The position numbers and the translations under genes were made by a program. Below are positions 43,652-52,382 of a DNA stretch of 64,000 nt, one piece after another. This stretch comes from Candidatus Bathyarchaeota archaeon (lineage in GTDB: Archaea > Thermoproteota > Bathyarchaeia > Bathyarchaeales > Bathycorpusculaceae), in contig JAOZHT010000004.1 of NCBI GenBank assembly GCA_026014735.1, positions 1 through 64,000 on the forward strand. The letters run 5' to 3'. Below the pieces are notes generated by a model, which had not been told where the DNA came from, ran no database searches, and worked only from the letters and a program-made list of their open reading frames with translations. Within the stretch, counting starts at the first letter, position 1, and every line of letters starts with the position of its first letter.

Positions 43652-44482
43652 TCTTCTTTTCCACCCTTCTTAGCTGCCTTTTCTTTTGGTGCAGCTTTCT
43701 CTTTTGCCGGTTTCTCTTTGGCAGGTGCTTTCTCTTTAGCGGATGCTTTCTCGGCTTTTTCTGCAGCGGCCGCCTTTACAGGGGCTGCTTTTGCCTGCGG
43801 CTCAGCTTTAGCTTTTGCCTTAGGCGCTGCCTCCTTCTCTTTTGCGGCGGGTTTCTTGGGCGCTTCCTCTTCTTCTTCCTCTGCTACTTTAGCGCCCTTA
43901 AACGAGCCGACCATATCAGCTTTCACTTTGCTGAAGTGTTCAGGCAGTTTTTCGGGGGCTACACCCTTGGCTTTGTACTGGGAAAACAACTCGCTAGCTT
44001 CCTCAGATTCTGAGCTGAGGCTTTTAGCGTACTTAGCGATGTGATCGCCTTTGTTGCGTTCCTTAACCAGTTTTCCTTCGCCATGGGGAATCTCTATGCC
44101 AGCGTCGAGGACGCCGTTTAGGACAGCAAAGATTTTTGCGCCTTTAGTGGGAGTGATTAAGCCTATGTCGAGGATGGCTTGCTCAACGCCTGCTGCTTTG
44201 GCTTTCAATCCGCAGAGCAAACCGGTCAGGTAGGCTGCAGGGATGTTGCCGGTGGGAGCTTTCCAGCCGTATTTCTTGATGAGTTCGCGGCTGTTGGCTG
44301 CTGCCAGCACTTGGTCGCCGATGGGTTTTGCCATGATGATCTGTGCGGTGACGTTTTTGTTTGAGGTTCGGGTAACAAGCCGGGGTCTACCGGATATAAC
44401 CATTGCCTTGCGTGCTTGATAATCTGTTTTTCCAGAGCGTCTGCGTCTTAACTGTACGCGGTAATTACTACTATTTGCCAAC
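43648..44482 (-). CDS. rpl18: Ribosomal protein uL18 with long Lys/Ala/Glu tail
   Basis: A 5S-rRNA-binding large-subunit protein. The core (YRVQLRRRRSGKTDYQARK, RPRLVTRTSNKNVTAQI, AYLTGLLCGLKA) is canonical and reaches about residue 185. About 80 further residues are nearly all Lys, Ala, Glu and Pro (KPAAKEKEAAPKAKAKAEP and so on, ending KKGGKEE). I choose TTG 44482 because GGAGG lies eight bases upstream inside eL19; an ATG at 44505 would start before that site. Confidence 0.94.
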
Positions 44483-44938
44483 TTAACGTTTCCTCCATAG
44501 GTCATGTTCTTTGAGGTTGCGCTCTAACTCTGCGATAGAGTTGAATCTGCCGCTGCCAGCCATACGGTAGTACTGAGTATAGGTGGCTTCGGTGATGACG
44601 CGGCTTGCTTTCAGAGCCCGCAACTTGCGTCTCAACGAGCGGATTTTCAGCATCCAAGCGTCTTTCTGGGTGACTTTTGCGAAGCCTGCGCCTGTAACGC
44701 TGCCCATGCCGCTGCGTCTGCCAAGGCGTTTTTTGCCGCGGATGACTTTTGCTCTTGAGCGGCTTACGCCTTTCTGAGGCAGTGAAACGATGACTTTCTC
44801 GTGAATCAGTTTGCGTACTTCTTCACGTGTGATGGCGCCATCTACGTCGTCGATGCGGTCTGGGTCTATCCAAACGCGGTTCTGGCCGATTTTGAGAATC
44901 TGCGCAGCGAGGCGTCTTTGTCCACTTAGGTTAGTCAT
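44483..44938 (-). CDS. rpl19e: Ribosomal protein eL19
   Basis: A 151-residue archaeal/eukaryotic protein: QRRLAAQILKIGQNRVWIDP at the start, GRRSGMGSVTGA (the eL19 signature region), and a helical C-terminus ending HDLWRKR. It ends immediately before the uL18 start and begins at the stop of eL32 (one-base overlap). Confidence 0.96.
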   Translation of the reverse strand: MTNLSGQRRLAAQILKIGQNRVWIDPDRIDDVDGAITREEVRKLIHEKVIVSLPQKGVSRSRAKVIRGKKRLGRRSGMGSVTGAGFAKVTQKDAWMLKIRSLRRKLRALKASRVITEATYTQYYRMAGSGRFNSIAELERNLKEHDLWRKR

Positions 44939-45603
44939 TACTTCTTCTTCTCCTTCTTTTTGGGTTCAGCTTTCTTTTCCTTCTCTTTCTTTTTAGCAGC
45001 AGCCTTTTTCTTCTTCGCTAGCTCCTTCTTCCGCTTTTCCCGCTCTTTCTCTTTTTCCTTAGCAGTCTTCTCTTCTACCTTAGCTTTCTTCTTGGGCTCA
45101 GCCTCAGTAGCCTCAGCGGTTTCTTCCTCGGTTTCTTCACCTTCAACCTCTTCCACTTCTGCGCCCTCTTCCGCTTCTTCCTCTGCCTCTTCTGCTTCGG
45201 CTTCAGCGGAGACTTTGATGTTGAGGATTTTAAGGTTTAGCTCCTTGGCTTTAGCGATGATTTCGGCGCGTTTGCGTTTGCCGACGGTGTGGGCGATGCG
45301 TACTGCGTCAGTTGCGGGGTTTATGGTTGCGAGGTCAGCGACGTTGTAAACTAGGACTTCGCGGTAGCCTGAAGGGTGTAGTCCTCGGGCGATTTTTGGT
45401 CCTTTGTAGCCAGTGCTTGGTCCCGGCGGCCAACCCTTGATTTTTCTGCGGATTTTGTTGTCGAGTCCGCGGGGTCTGCGCCAGTTTTCGCTGAAGCGGT
45501 CGAACCGCCAGCTTTCTGCCCGCACGAATTTGGGTTTCTTGTTTTTGGCGCGTGCCCTAACTTTGAGTGCTTTCTGTGAGGGGGAAACTTTCTTTTCTGC
45601 CAT
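44938..45603 (-). CDS. rpl32e: Ribosomal protein eL32 with acidic-then-basic tail
   Basis: The core eL32 (FVRAESWRFDRFSENWRRPRGLDNKIRRK, GPSTGYKGPKIARGLHPSGYREVLV) ends about residue 130. The last 90 residues are low-complexity, first acidic (EAEEAEEEAEEGAEVEEVEG) and then lysine-rich (AKKKKAAAKKKEKEKKAEP). Most archaeal eL32 proteins are 125-140 residues. Its ATG overlaps the uL6 stop. Confidence 0.95.
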   Translation of the reverse strand: MAEKKVSPSQKALKVRARAKNKKPKFVRAESWRFDRFSENWRRPRGLDNKIRRKIKGWPPGPSTGYKGPKIARGLHPSGYREVLVYNVADLATINPATDAVRIAHTVGKRKRAEIIAKAKELNLKILNIKVSAEAEAEEAEEEAEEGAEVEEVEGEETEEETAEATEAEPKKKAKVEEKTAKEKEKEREKRKKELAKKKKAAAKKKEKEKKAEPKKKEKKK

Positions 45604-46148
45604 TATGCCATTCCTTCGTTTCTTTCATAGGTGTATATGCCGTCGAGGAAAACACGGGGGTCTTTTCGCCGGACCTTGGTTAATTGTTCGATGTTGGCGG
45701 CGGTTTGGCTGACGTCTTCAAGGTTTATGCCTTGGATTGTGATGTCTTCAGGATCGATTTTGACTTTGACGTCGCCTACGATTTTGATTTTGCGTGCTCT
45801 GCGTTCACCGGTGAAGTTTTCGATGAGGATGGATTTGCCCTGTTGCTTGACGGATATGGGGAAGTGAGAGAAGACTATCTTGAGTTTGTAGGAGTAGCCT
45901 TTAGTTACGCCGGTTATCATGTTTTTGATGTGTGACTCGATGGTTCCTACCAACGCGGCTTCTTTTTTGCGTGGCCACTTTGCCCATATTCGGACGTTTT
46001 TGCCTTCGCCCTCTATAGCTACGGTAGCATAGGAGAAGTCGCGGGTCAGGTTGCCTTTAGCGCCTTTGACAGTGACTACTTTGCCGTTTAAACTTACATC
46101 TACGTCTTGGGGAACTTCGATGGTTCGGGTTACTTCTGGAAGCCGCAT
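45603..46148 (-). CDS. rpl6: Ribosomal protein uL6
   Basis: A 181-residue protein of two related beta domains near the factor-binding site. Seen are EVPQDVDVSLNGKVVTVKGAKGNLTRDF and the second-domain VKIDPEDITIQGINLEDVSQTAANIEQLTKVRRKDPRVFLDGIY. Standard length and no tail. It follows uS8 by 12 bases. Confidence 0.96.
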   Translation of the reverse strand: MRLPEVTRTIEVPQDVDVSLNGKVVTVKGAKGNLTRDFSYATVAIEGEGKNVRIWAKWPRKKEAALVGTIESHIKNMITGVTKGYSYKLKIVFSHFPISVKQQGKSILIENFTGERRARKIKIVGDVKVKIDPEDITIQGINLEDVSQTAANIEQLTKVRRKDPRVFLDGIYTYERNEGMA

Positions 46149-46160
46149 AAGTTTTCACTC

Positions 46161-46544
46161 CTAATACACGAAGGCTAAGAGCCTTCCTCCAATATTGCGT
46201 TCTTCTGCATCCTTGTGGGCGATAACACCCTGCGATGTTGAAACAACCATGACGCCGACGTCGCGGGAGGGAAGGAACTTCTTTTCCCAGTCCTCGTACT
46301 CGGTGGATTTCACGGCAAAGCGGGGTTTAACGGGGCCGCATTTGTTGATTCTGCCGAGGAGTTGAACTTTGAATTTTCCCTGGCGGCCGTCATCGATGAA
46401 TTCGAATTCGCCTATGTAACCGTTGAGCTGCATGATGCGTAGGACGCGTCCCAAAAGTTTAGAGGCGGGGCTAATGATGCATTCGCGTTTGTTGCGTGTT
46501 TCGTTGTTTATGATGGTGATCAGACCATTTGTTAAAGTGTCCAT
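46161..46544 (-). CDS. rps8: Ribosomal protein uS8
   Basis: A 127-residue 16S-rRNA-binding protein. [23 protein letters not shown] and the C-terminal [32 protein letters not shown] are diagnostic. It lies 15 bases after uS14 in the usual archaeal uL5-uS14-uS8-uL6 order. Confidence 0.96.
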   Translation of the reverse strand: MDTLTNGLITIINNETRNKRECIISPASKLLGRVLRIMQLNGYIGEFEFIDDGRQGKFKVQLLGRINKCGPVKPRFAVKSTEYEDWEKKFLPSRDVGVMVVSTSQGVIAHKDAEERNIGGRLLAFVY

Positions 46545-46559
46545 TTTCTTCTTTAGCTC

Positions 46560-46724
46560 CTACTCATATTTTTTGAAACCTAATTTTGGTGCAGCTTCTC
46601 TAAAACAATGCCTACACAGATATAAATCGTAACGTCGGATAACTGGACCATACGAGCCACATCTTACACATGGACGTGAACCTTTGCCGTATTTTCGTGT
46701 TTTCTTAACTTGCGTTTTTCCCAT
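46560..46724 (-). CDS. rps14: Ribosomal protein uS14, zinc-binding
   Basis: A 54-residue gene read by hand between uL5 and uS8. It opens [17 protein letters not shown], has the zinc ligands in [10 protein letters not shown] and YLCRHCFRE, and ends [10 protein letters not shown]. All four cysteines are present. Size and position match archaeal uS14 exactly. Confidence 0.96.
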   Translation of the reverse strand: MGKTQVKKTRKYGKGSRPCVRCGSYGPVIRRYDLYLCRHCFREAAPKLGFKKYE

Positions 46725-46739
46725 ACATTCCACTCAGCC

Positions 46740-47282
46740 TTAGACGATTTCGACTCCTATCGTTTGTTTTATGAAGAGAATTGACTCTTCAGGTGTAAGC
46801 ACATGTTTTGGCCCCAGCGGCTTGCTTTGGCGCTTGCGGATCTTGATTCGTTGACCGGGGCGGTTAACTGTAACGCAGATGTCCATACCGAAGATGCCGA
46901 TTTCAGGGTCATATTTGACGCCCGGGATTTCGATGTGTTCTTTGAGGCCGAAGCTAAAGTTTCCGCGGACATCGAAGGCTCGCCTTGCAAGCTTGTTGTC
47001 GACGACGGGGAAGATTTTCTTCAGAAAAGCCACGGCTTCTTCGTGACGCAGCGTAACCATGACTGCGATGGATTCGCCTTCGCGTATGCCGAAGTCACGG
47101 ATGGATTTTTTGGCTTTGCGCTTGACGGGGTTGTGTCCGGTGATTTCCTCAAGGACCTTGTTGGCTTTCTCAAGGGGTTCACCTGATTTGCCCACGTTAA
47201 GGTTAACCACGACTTTCTCGATGCGGGGCTTACGCATCGGATGTTCATTCCAGCCCTGAATGATTGCTTCGTCCTCAGACAA
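46740..47282 (-). CDS. rpl5: Ribosomal protein uL5
   Basis: A 180-residue 5S-rRNA-binding protein. MRKPRIEKVVVNLNVGKSGEPLEKA and the GNFSFGLKEHIEIPGVKYDPEIGIFGMD block are diagnostic. The start is probably TTG 47282, which overlaps the eS4 stop by eight bases; ATG 47237 (MRKPRIEK) is the alternative but would lose a plausible N-terminus. Confidence 0.95.
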   Translation of the reverse strand: MSEDEAIIQGWNEHPMRKPRIEKVVVNLNVGKSGEPLEKANKVLEEITGHNPVKRKAKKSIRDFGIREGESIAVMVTLRHEEAVAFLKKIFPVVDNKLARRAFDVRGNFSFGLKEHIEIPGVKYDPEIGIFGMDICVTVNRPGQRIKIRKRQSKPLGPKHVLTPEESILFIKQTIGVEIV

Positions 47283-48039
47283 CGTTGAATGCCTCCAAAG
47301 TGTTAATCATAGGGGCGGTTTCGCCGATGGAGAAGACAAAGTCCAGGATTGTTTGGTAACGAGCGCCCTGCGAGTCCTCGATGACGACGAGGGCTTGGCG
47401 CCGTTTTTTCGCTTCGGTTTTTTCGATTTCGATGATTTTGCCTTGTTTGCCGATGTTTTTGCCGCCTGTGATGATGGCTATGTTGCCCTCTTTGGTTTTA
47501 AGTGTCTGGGTGACTGTTTTGTCGGGGAAGGTGATTTTGAGGATGTCGAAGGATTCGTATGGAACTTCAACTGGGTTTTTTGGGTCTGCGACTCTTATGA
47601 GTATGTTTGAGCCGTCGTGTAATGCAACTTGAACGCCGTTGCTGACGGCGGTTTTGTCGTCCACACGGACCAGTTTGACGCTGGCTTCTTCTTTGCTGAT
47701 CGGAGCCAGAATCAATCCTTTGTGTGAGGGCATGACACGGTAGTATTTGCCCATTTCCGGCATAGAGATAACGTCCATTAAGCCGACTGGGGAATCGTCT
47801 TGTTTGCGGATTTTTCCGTCGACTAGAACTTTGCCCTGTGATAGTATGAGTTTGCCTTCTTTGCGTGTTTGAGCAACACCTAGCATATCCCGGAGAACCA
47901 AAGTCATAGGTAAACATTCTTGAAGTGAATGTGAACCCGAAGAGGGCTTCACTACCCATGCTTTCTCTTTCCGATGAATCTGCCAGAATGCTGGCGCTGG
48001 CTTACGTTTCAGCCGTGCAGTTTTTCCTTTTCTACCCAA
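47275..48039 (-). CDS. rps4e: Ribosomal protein eS4
   Basis: A 254-residue small-subunit protein with an N-terminal basic stretch (RKGKTARLKRKPAPAFW), an S4-type RNA-binding domain (EGKLILSQGKVLVDGKIRKQ) and a KOW-like C-terminal domain (ITGGKNIGKQGKIIEIE). TTG 48039 gives the expected MGRKG N-terminus. It is two bases from uL24. Confidence 0.96.
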   Translation of the reverse strand: MGRKGKTARLKRKPAPAFWQIHRKEKAWVVKPSSGSHSLQECLPMTLVLRDMLGVAQTRKEGKLILSQGKVLVDGKIRKQDDSPVGLMDVISMPEMGKYYRVMPSHKGLILAPISKEEASVKLVRVDDKTAVSNGVQVALHDGSNILIRVADPKNPVEVPYESFDILKITFPDKTVTQTLKTKEGNIAIITGGKNIGKQGKIIEIEKTEAKKRRQALVVIEDSQGARYQTILDFVFSIGETAPMINTLEAFNVV

Positions 48040-48041
48040 AT

Positions 48042-48695
48042 TTATTCTCCTCCTTCTTCTTCAGAGGCTTTCTTTTTAGCGCGCGGTTTAGCTGCGGCTT
48101 TCTTTTCCTCTGTTACTTTTACAGGTGCCTTTTTCGCTGCGGTTTTCTTAGCCGGTGCCTTCTTGGCTGCTGGCTTTGCCTCTTTTACAGGTTCAGGCGC
48201 TGCTGCTTCGACTTCTTCTGCTGCTACTTCTGGTGCTGCTTCTTCAGTGACTGGCTCTTCTTTAGCTTTAGCGGGTGCCTTCTCGGTTTTCTTTGCTTTG
48301 GCTTTCGGCTCCTTCTTTTCGGGGGCAGCTTTGCGTGGCAGAATGGTTTCTTTGCGGTATTTATCGTCGAGGTTAAGGGTGCGTATCTGTACCTTTGAGG
48401 GGTGGACAGCTAGAAAGATGTTTGTGCCATCTACTTTTTCGCGGGTTAACCCTTCCATGTAGATGCGGTAAGCTTTAAGGTCGATGCGTGAAACTTTGCC
48501 TTCAAAGCCCTTGTTGTCGCCGCGGAGAATACGTACTGTGTCGCCTTTGCGGACAGGCAGGGTTTTTGCGCCTTTTGAGGCGGCAAGCTCGCTGGATAGG
48601 GGAGCAGCCATCTGCTTGTGGCGTATGTGGGCGGGGGCGTTGAAGTGCCGTTTTCTTTGTTTACGCGGATTTTTTACTCTGTTAGTTTGTTGCAT
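48042..48695 (-). CDS. rpl24: Ribosomal protein uL24 with long histone-H1-like tail
   Basis: The core has RHFNAPAHIRHKQMAAPLS and the KOW motif VRKGDTVRILRGDNKGFEGKV, ending near residue 115. About 100 residues of Ala/Lys/Pro/Glu repeats follow (AAKKAPAKKTAAKKAPVKV, then KAAAKPRAKKKASEEEGGE), resembling histone H1 tails. ATG 48695 has GGTGA directly upstream; GTG 48704 is an alternative. The core-only length would be typical for archaea. Confidence 0.94.
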   Translation of the reverse strand: MQQTNRVKNPRKQRKRHFNAPAHIRHKQMAAPLSSELAASKGAKTLPVRKGDTVRILRGDNKGFEGKVSRIDLKAYRIYMEGLTREKVDGTNIFLAVHPSKVQIRTLNLDDKYRKETILPRKAAPEKKEPKAKAKKTEKAPAKAKEEPVTEEAAPEVAAEEVEAAAPEPVKEAKPAAKKAPAKKTAAKKAPVKVTEEKKAAAKPRAKKKASEEEGGE

Positions 48696-48704
48696 GATCT
48701 TCAC

Positions 48705-49148
48705 CTATACAATTATGCTGGAGGCACTTGCGATTCTGGGCCATCTCTCAGCTGCTTCTCTTGCTACTGGACCACGGATTTCCGAGCCCTTCATTTCTCC
48801 TTCAGGGGTAATAATGACGGCTGCGTTGTCCTCGAATTGCACCCAGACGCCGTCGATTCTGCGGAAGGTTTTCCTTTGGCGTACAATTACTGCCTGGAAG
48901 ATCTTTTTGCGCATATCAGGTGAGCCCTGGCGGACTGAGACGGTGACTTTGTCGCCGACGGTCGCGGAGGGGTAGCGTCTTAGGCGTCCCTTGTAGCCCA
49001 TGGCTTGGATGAGGCGTAGGACGCGTGCGCCGGTGTTATCGGTGCATTTCATTTCTGAGCCTGCCTGTAGACCGCGGCTAACTTTTTGGCCGTGGCTAAG
49101 CATGCCTTTTGCTGTGAGGGCTCTTTGCTTTGCCTTCGCTGCACACAT
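48705..49148 (-). CDS. rpl14: Ribosomal protein uL14
   Basis: A 147-residue large-subunit protein at the subunit interface. [33 protein letters not shown] and [37 protein letters not shown] are canonical. It follows uS17 by one base. Confidence 0.96.
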   Translation of the reverse strand: MCAAKAKQRALTAKGMLSHGQKVSRGLQAGSEMKCTDNTGARVLRLIQAMGYKGRLRRYPSATVGDKVTVSVRQGSPDMRKKIFQAVIVRQRKTFRRIDGVWVQFEDNAAVIITPEGEMKGSEIRGPVAREAAERWPRIASASSIIV

Positions 49149-49149
49149 T

Positions 49150-49470
49150 TTACTTTTCCTCTCCTATTTTCTCGACGACTACAAAGGAAACTGTTTTGCT
49201 TAGTGGTCTGCATTCTGCGATTTTGACGCGGTCGCCTTCTTTGACGTCTAGGCAGGGTGGGTTGTGGGATGGGATGTGTCCGTGTCGGCGTTCGTAACGC
49301 ACGAATTTCGAGGAGAACTGCATGAATTCTCTGTCTACGATAACGGTTTTATCCATCTTTGCTGTGTGCACGGTGCCTTCCAGTACACGGCCTCGGACAG
49401 CGAGGGTTCCGTGGAATGGGCAGTTGCGGTCGTCACAGGTCTTTTTCGGTCGCTTGAAAGTCATCGACAT
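49150..49470 (-). CDS. rps17: Ribosomal protein uS17
   Basis: A 106-residue protein. [33 protein letters not shown] and [43 protein letters not shown] are diagnostic of archaeal uS17. The cysteine pair in [10 protein letters not shown] is present. One base separates it from rnp1. Confidence 0.96.
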   Translation of the reverse strand: MSMTFKRPKKTCDDRNCPFHGTLAVRGRVLEGTVHTAKMDKTVIVDREFMQFSSKFVRYERRHGHIPSHNPPCLDVKEGDRVKIAECRPLSKTVSFVVVEKIGEEK

Positions 49471-49471
49471 A

Positions 49472-49753
49472 TTACCATAACCTCTTCATGTTTTTCTTAA
49501 GTCGGTTTTCGGGTCTACCGACAAGTAGTTTACCGTCAATTTCAACGACTGTGCCGTCGCTGAAGGTAAAATCGAAAGTTGAGGATTCCTTGATTACCCG
49601 GCGGGGTTGCCCCGTCGCCTGGAAGAGAAAGCTGTTTTTTGTTTCGCCGACTACAAGGCCGCCTACGCCGATGCTGTCCCGGTTAAGGGAAGAAGCGACT
49701 AGGCCCTGTGCGCCGATGAATTCGTAGCGGATTATGTCAGGGGTTATTTTCAT
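49472..49753 (-). CDS. rnp1: RNase P protein component 1 (Rpp29/POP4)
   Basis: A 93-residue Sm-like barrel protein that helps RNase P RNA cut the 5' leader from pre-tRNA. RYEFIGAQGLVASSLNRDSIGVGGLVVGETKNSFLF and the closing GKLLVGRPENRLKKNMKRLW match. Its place between uL29 and uS17 is the standard archaeal one. It overlaps the uL29 stop by four bases. Confidence 0.94.
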   Translation of the reverse strand: MKITPDIIRYEFIGAQGLVASSLNRDSIGVGGLVVGETKNSFLFQATGQPRRVIKESSTFDFTFSDGTVVEIDGKLLVGRPENRLKKNMKRLW

Positions 49754-50037
49754 TGGGAAGCTTTCTCCTTGGATTCTTTCTTGGCTGCGGCCTTCTTGGG
49801 CTTCTCCTTTGAAGCCTCAGGTGCCTTGCGTTTGCCAAGTTTCTGCTCGTTTTCTACCGTGAGGATTTGCGCGATGGTTTTGCGGAGCTGGTGGATGCGA
49901 GTTGGGTTTTCTACTGCGCCGCCTGCATTAACCATAGTGCGTATCCGGGCGAGTTCGACGCGTAAGTCGATTAGTCGCTGGGCGCGGTCCTCAGGGGATA
50001 GCGCGGCAATGTCTTTCATTCTCATGATTGGCGCCAT
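49750..50037 (-). CDS. rpl29: Ribosomal protein uL29 with lysine-rich tail
   Basis: A helical hairpin protein next to the exit tunnel: MKDIAALSPEDRAQRLIDLRVELARIRTM and NPTRIHQLRKTIAQILTVENE. The last 25 residues are Lys/Ala/Glu (KEKPKKAAAKKESKEKASQ), extending beyond the usual 65-70. ATG 50037 overlaps the uS3 stop; internal ATG 50025 is possible. Confidence 0.94.
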   Translation of the reverse strand: MAPIMRMKDIAALSPEDRAQRLIDLRVELARIRTMVNAGGAVENPTRIHQLRKTIAQILTVENEQKLGKRKAPEASKEKPKKAAAKKESKEKASQ

Positions 50038-50831
50038 TACGCTGAAGCCTCCTCGGATTTTGCCTCTGCAGCCTCAGGGGCAGCTTGTTGAGGTGCTGCC
50101 TCTTGGGGTGCTGGCGTGGGCTCTTCAGCTTTGGGCTCAGCTGGGGCTTCTTCTTTGGCTTTTGCTGGCTCTGCGGGGGCTGGAGTAGCCGCTGCGGGTT
50201 GGGTTGGAGCAGCCGCGATTTCTGCTTCTTCGGGCGCCGGCTCCATAATTTGGACTTTATCTGGGAAATATGCATCCGGCGGCATAATTTTAACGCGAAC
50301 TCCGATGATGCCGGGTTTCAGTTGCACGTGGGCTTCAGCGGTTTTCATCGCGCGCAACGCGGGTTCACCGCACCGTGGGAAGTAGCCTGCGCGGAACTTT
50401 TCGAAGCGTGCACGTTCAGTGGTGAGTTTGCCGCTGATGACGATTTCTGCGCCTAAGGCGCCTGCTTCCATAACTTGGTTTAGTGCCCAGAAGCCTGCGC
50501 GTCGGAAGTGGACGCCGCGTTCAAGTGCCGAGGAAACGCGGTTGGCGATGACGTGGGCGTTGAATTCGGGTACTTCGATTTCTGATACGCTGATCTGTGG
50601 GTTGGTTACTTTGAAGTTTCGTTCCAGAGAAGCGGCGAGTTCCTTGATGGTTTCTCCGCCTCTGCCGATAACGAGGCCTGGACGCATAGCGTAGATGACT
50701 ACGTGTGTGCCCAAGGGTGTTTTGGATAGGTTAACTCCGCCGTATCCGGCGCGTTCAAGTTTTTTCTGCAAAAACTCGTCGATTTCAGTTCGTTTAATCG
50801 ATTCAGTTATAAAACGTTTAACTATGCTCAT
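50037..50831 (-). CDS. rps3: Ribosomal protein uS3 with Ala/Pro/Glu tail
   Basis: A 264-residue mRNA-entry protein. The KH domain (THVVIYAMRPGLVIGRGGETIKELA) and the C-terminal domain (GAEIVISGKLTTERARFEKFRAGYFPRCGEPA) are complete. The final about 65 residues are Ala/Pro/Glu-rich (PAKAKEEAPAEPKAEEPTP), mostly acidic, unlike the basic uL18 and uL24 tails. Confidence 0.95.
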   Translation of the reverse strand: MSIVKRFITESIKRTEIDEFLQKKLERAGYGGVNLSKTPLGTHVVIYAMRPGLVIGRGGETIKELAASLERNFKVTNPQISVSEIEVPEFNAHVIANRVSSALERGVHFRRAGFWALNQVMEAGALGAEIVISGKLTTERARFEKFRAGYFPRCGEPALRAMKTAEAHVQLKPGIIGVRVKIMPPDAYFPDKVQIMEPAPEEAEIAAAPTQPAAATPAPAEPAKAKEEAPAEPKAEEPTPAPQEAAPQQAAPEAAEAKSEEASA

Positions 50832-51317
50832 CTACTGTTCTCCTTGAGTGGCTTTTTCTTCCAGCACAATTTCAACATGTGAAGTGATATCGTACTTCGG
50901 TGATGCCCTGCCATGTGCACGCGGGGTATAACGTTTAAGCTTCATACCCGGATAAGCAGCGGTGTGAACGATTTTTAGGCGATCCACATCTAAACCCTTG
51001 TTTTCGGCGTTAGCTTGAGCTGCCTGCAGAACCCGAAGGACCTGCTCAGCGGTTTTTATGGGAAACCTGCCGACTCCGCAGTCCGCCATGCCGCCTTTGT
51101 GGCCGAGTTTTTTAGTGTACCTTCTGTATGGAATTGGTTTTTTGAGTGCTATAACATCGCGCAGGTACTGTTTTGCCTGAGCGAGATCCATGCCTTTTAT
51201 GGCTTTAGCGACTTCCCGTGCGGCTTTGTGGGATACTTTTAGTTCTCTTCCGCTGGCTATCGCTGTTTTATCTGGATTAAGCATTTCCTGTTGGATAGAG
51301 TATCCCCATTTTGGCAT
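50832..51317 (-). CDS. rpl22: Ribosomal protein uL22
   Basis: A protein of about 161 residues lining the exit tunnel. KWGYSIQQEMLNPDKTAIASGRELKVSHKAAREVAKAIKGM and the loop/strand part RYTPRAHGRASPKYDITSHVEIVLEE are clear. ATG 51317 (MPKWGYS) with GGAG about nine bases upstream is chosen over 51338. It is the first gene of this transcript; the usual preceding genes uS19, uL2, uL23, uL4 and uL3 are absent here. Confidence 0.94.
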   Translation of the reverse strand: MPKWGYSIQQEMLNPDKTAIASGRELKVSHKAAREVAKAIKGMDLAQAKQYLRDVIALKKPIPYRRYTKKLGHKGGMADCGVGRFPIKTAEQVLRVLQAAQANAENKGLDVDRLKIVHTAAYPGMKLKRYTPRAHGRASPKYDITSHVEIVLEEKATQGEQ

Positions 51318-51338
51318 TTTTATTTCTCCGATGCGCAT

Positions 51339-51804
51339 TCAAACACGTAAAAGCAATTTATATGGCTTTCCGTATCACAACTAAGATTTTACTCTTAACT
51401 GGGCTAATGAGTGTCCCTGCGAGGGATCCAATTCGAACGCGTGAGGTGTACAGTTTTTGGATTACGTTTAACCTTTTATAGTTTGCCCAGAAATGGGGCT
51501 AAACAAAGAAAAAACAGGGCTCCCACGCCTCAAAAATGCACCCAGCAGCAAATCGAAAAAGAAAAACTGGGCATAGGAAGGCCAGCCTCTAAAGCTCATG
51601 CGCGGGCACGGGTCCACATGAAAAGGACAAGAAGAGCAGCAAATGACCAGACAGCAAACAAGCACCCCACACCCTTAAACGTAGAGCAACAACCCCCACC
51701 AATTGCCCACAACTTGGTTAAAGGCCCTGATTATCCCAATCTGCAAAGCAAGCGATGACAAAAACTAAAAGCGTAAACAGCCCACTATCGCGTGGGAGTA
51801 GCGT
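51339..51804. other. Gap upstream of the ribosomal cluster
   Basis: The 466-base gap holds the minus-strand promoter near 51359 and a short TCCCT/AGGGA hairpin at about 51414-51426. A T-loop-like GTTCGAATT (minus strand, about 51430) has no matching tRNA arms. Open frames here have no gene-like features. Confidence 0.5.
51355..51363 (-). promoter_or_regulatory. TATA box of the uL22-uL30 ribosomal transcript
   Basis: On the minus strand ATATAAATT lies about 38-46 bases before ATG 51317. Transcription would begin near 51333, leaving a short leader that contains the GGAG site of uL22. This also supports uL22 as the first gene. Confidence 0.65.
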
Positions 51805-52026
51805 TTGAATCAAAAAGCCATCAGTTTACCTTTAGTTTTAATCGGTGTTCTATTGATAGTGGTTGGCTGTGTGGTGGCGGTTGTTAATTTGGGGATGACT
51901 GTGGACCAAATAAACTCCGCTGACTCCATGAACCAGATTTTTGGCGACTACTTCTTAAGGTATGGCTTGGCGTTTCTTTTCGCCAGCATCGGCGCAGTGA
52001 TTGTGGGCATAGGATTAAAACGATAA
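51805..52026 (+). CDS. Small two-helix membrane protein
   Basis: A 73-residue protein with two hydrophobic helices (LPLVLIGVLLIVVGCVVAVVNLG and GLAFLFASIGAVIVGIGL) separated by a polar loop and ending LKR. TTG 51805 behind GGGAG at 51791-51795 is the likely start. No family recognised. Confidence 0.6.
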   Translation: MNQKAISLPLVLIGVLLIVVGCVVAVVNLGMTVDQINSADSMNQIFGDYFLRYGLAFLFASIGAVIVGIGLKR

Positions 52027-52382
52027 CATGCAAACTGATTTCAAATGCTGCCCAAAATTTTATTCGGAATTAGGATAGGCAATGTTGCCAATTCCGCATG
52101 GGGGAGGCTTGTGGTGGGGTCGGCGGCGTCTGCCTAGAAAACTCTGCTTAAACCCTGCGGACGTTCAATGCGGCTGATTCCAGGTCGATGGTTGCATAGG
52201 GAGTTTGGCGGACTTTATGCGTTTGCACTTAGTATAAATAGAGGGGGGATAGAGCTGGTGGAGCAACAGATGCCTTTGAGGGTTTATGATGCCACCTAAA
52301 TGCCAAAATAGAATAAGCCAGATTTTTCTGCAATTTGCTCGGCTGCGGGAGCGAAAAGCCGGCTTGCTGGGATAAAAAGGGT
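52027..52382. other. 356-base gap with a stem structure
   Basis: No gene is seen. CGGAATT (52065-52071) pairs with AATTCCG (52090-52096) and, inside it, GGCAA with TTGCC, giving a 12-pair hairpin with a 6-base bulge. A strong TATA-like TATAAATAG lies near 52234-52242 on the plus strand, but no gene follows it, so a small RNA is conceivable. Confidence 0.4.

Noticed and set aside
43604-44044. Long plus-strand frame opposite uL18
   Set aside because: It is the antisense of the Lys/Ala/Glu tail, which lacks stops by composition.
51420-51470. T-loop-like GTTCGAATT on the minus strand
   Set aside because: No stem flanks it and no D-arm, anticodon arm or acceptor stem can be built.
51411-51758. 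115-codon frame in the gap upstream of the ribosomal cluster
   Set aside because: It overlaps no good start signal and has a composition unlike the genes around it.
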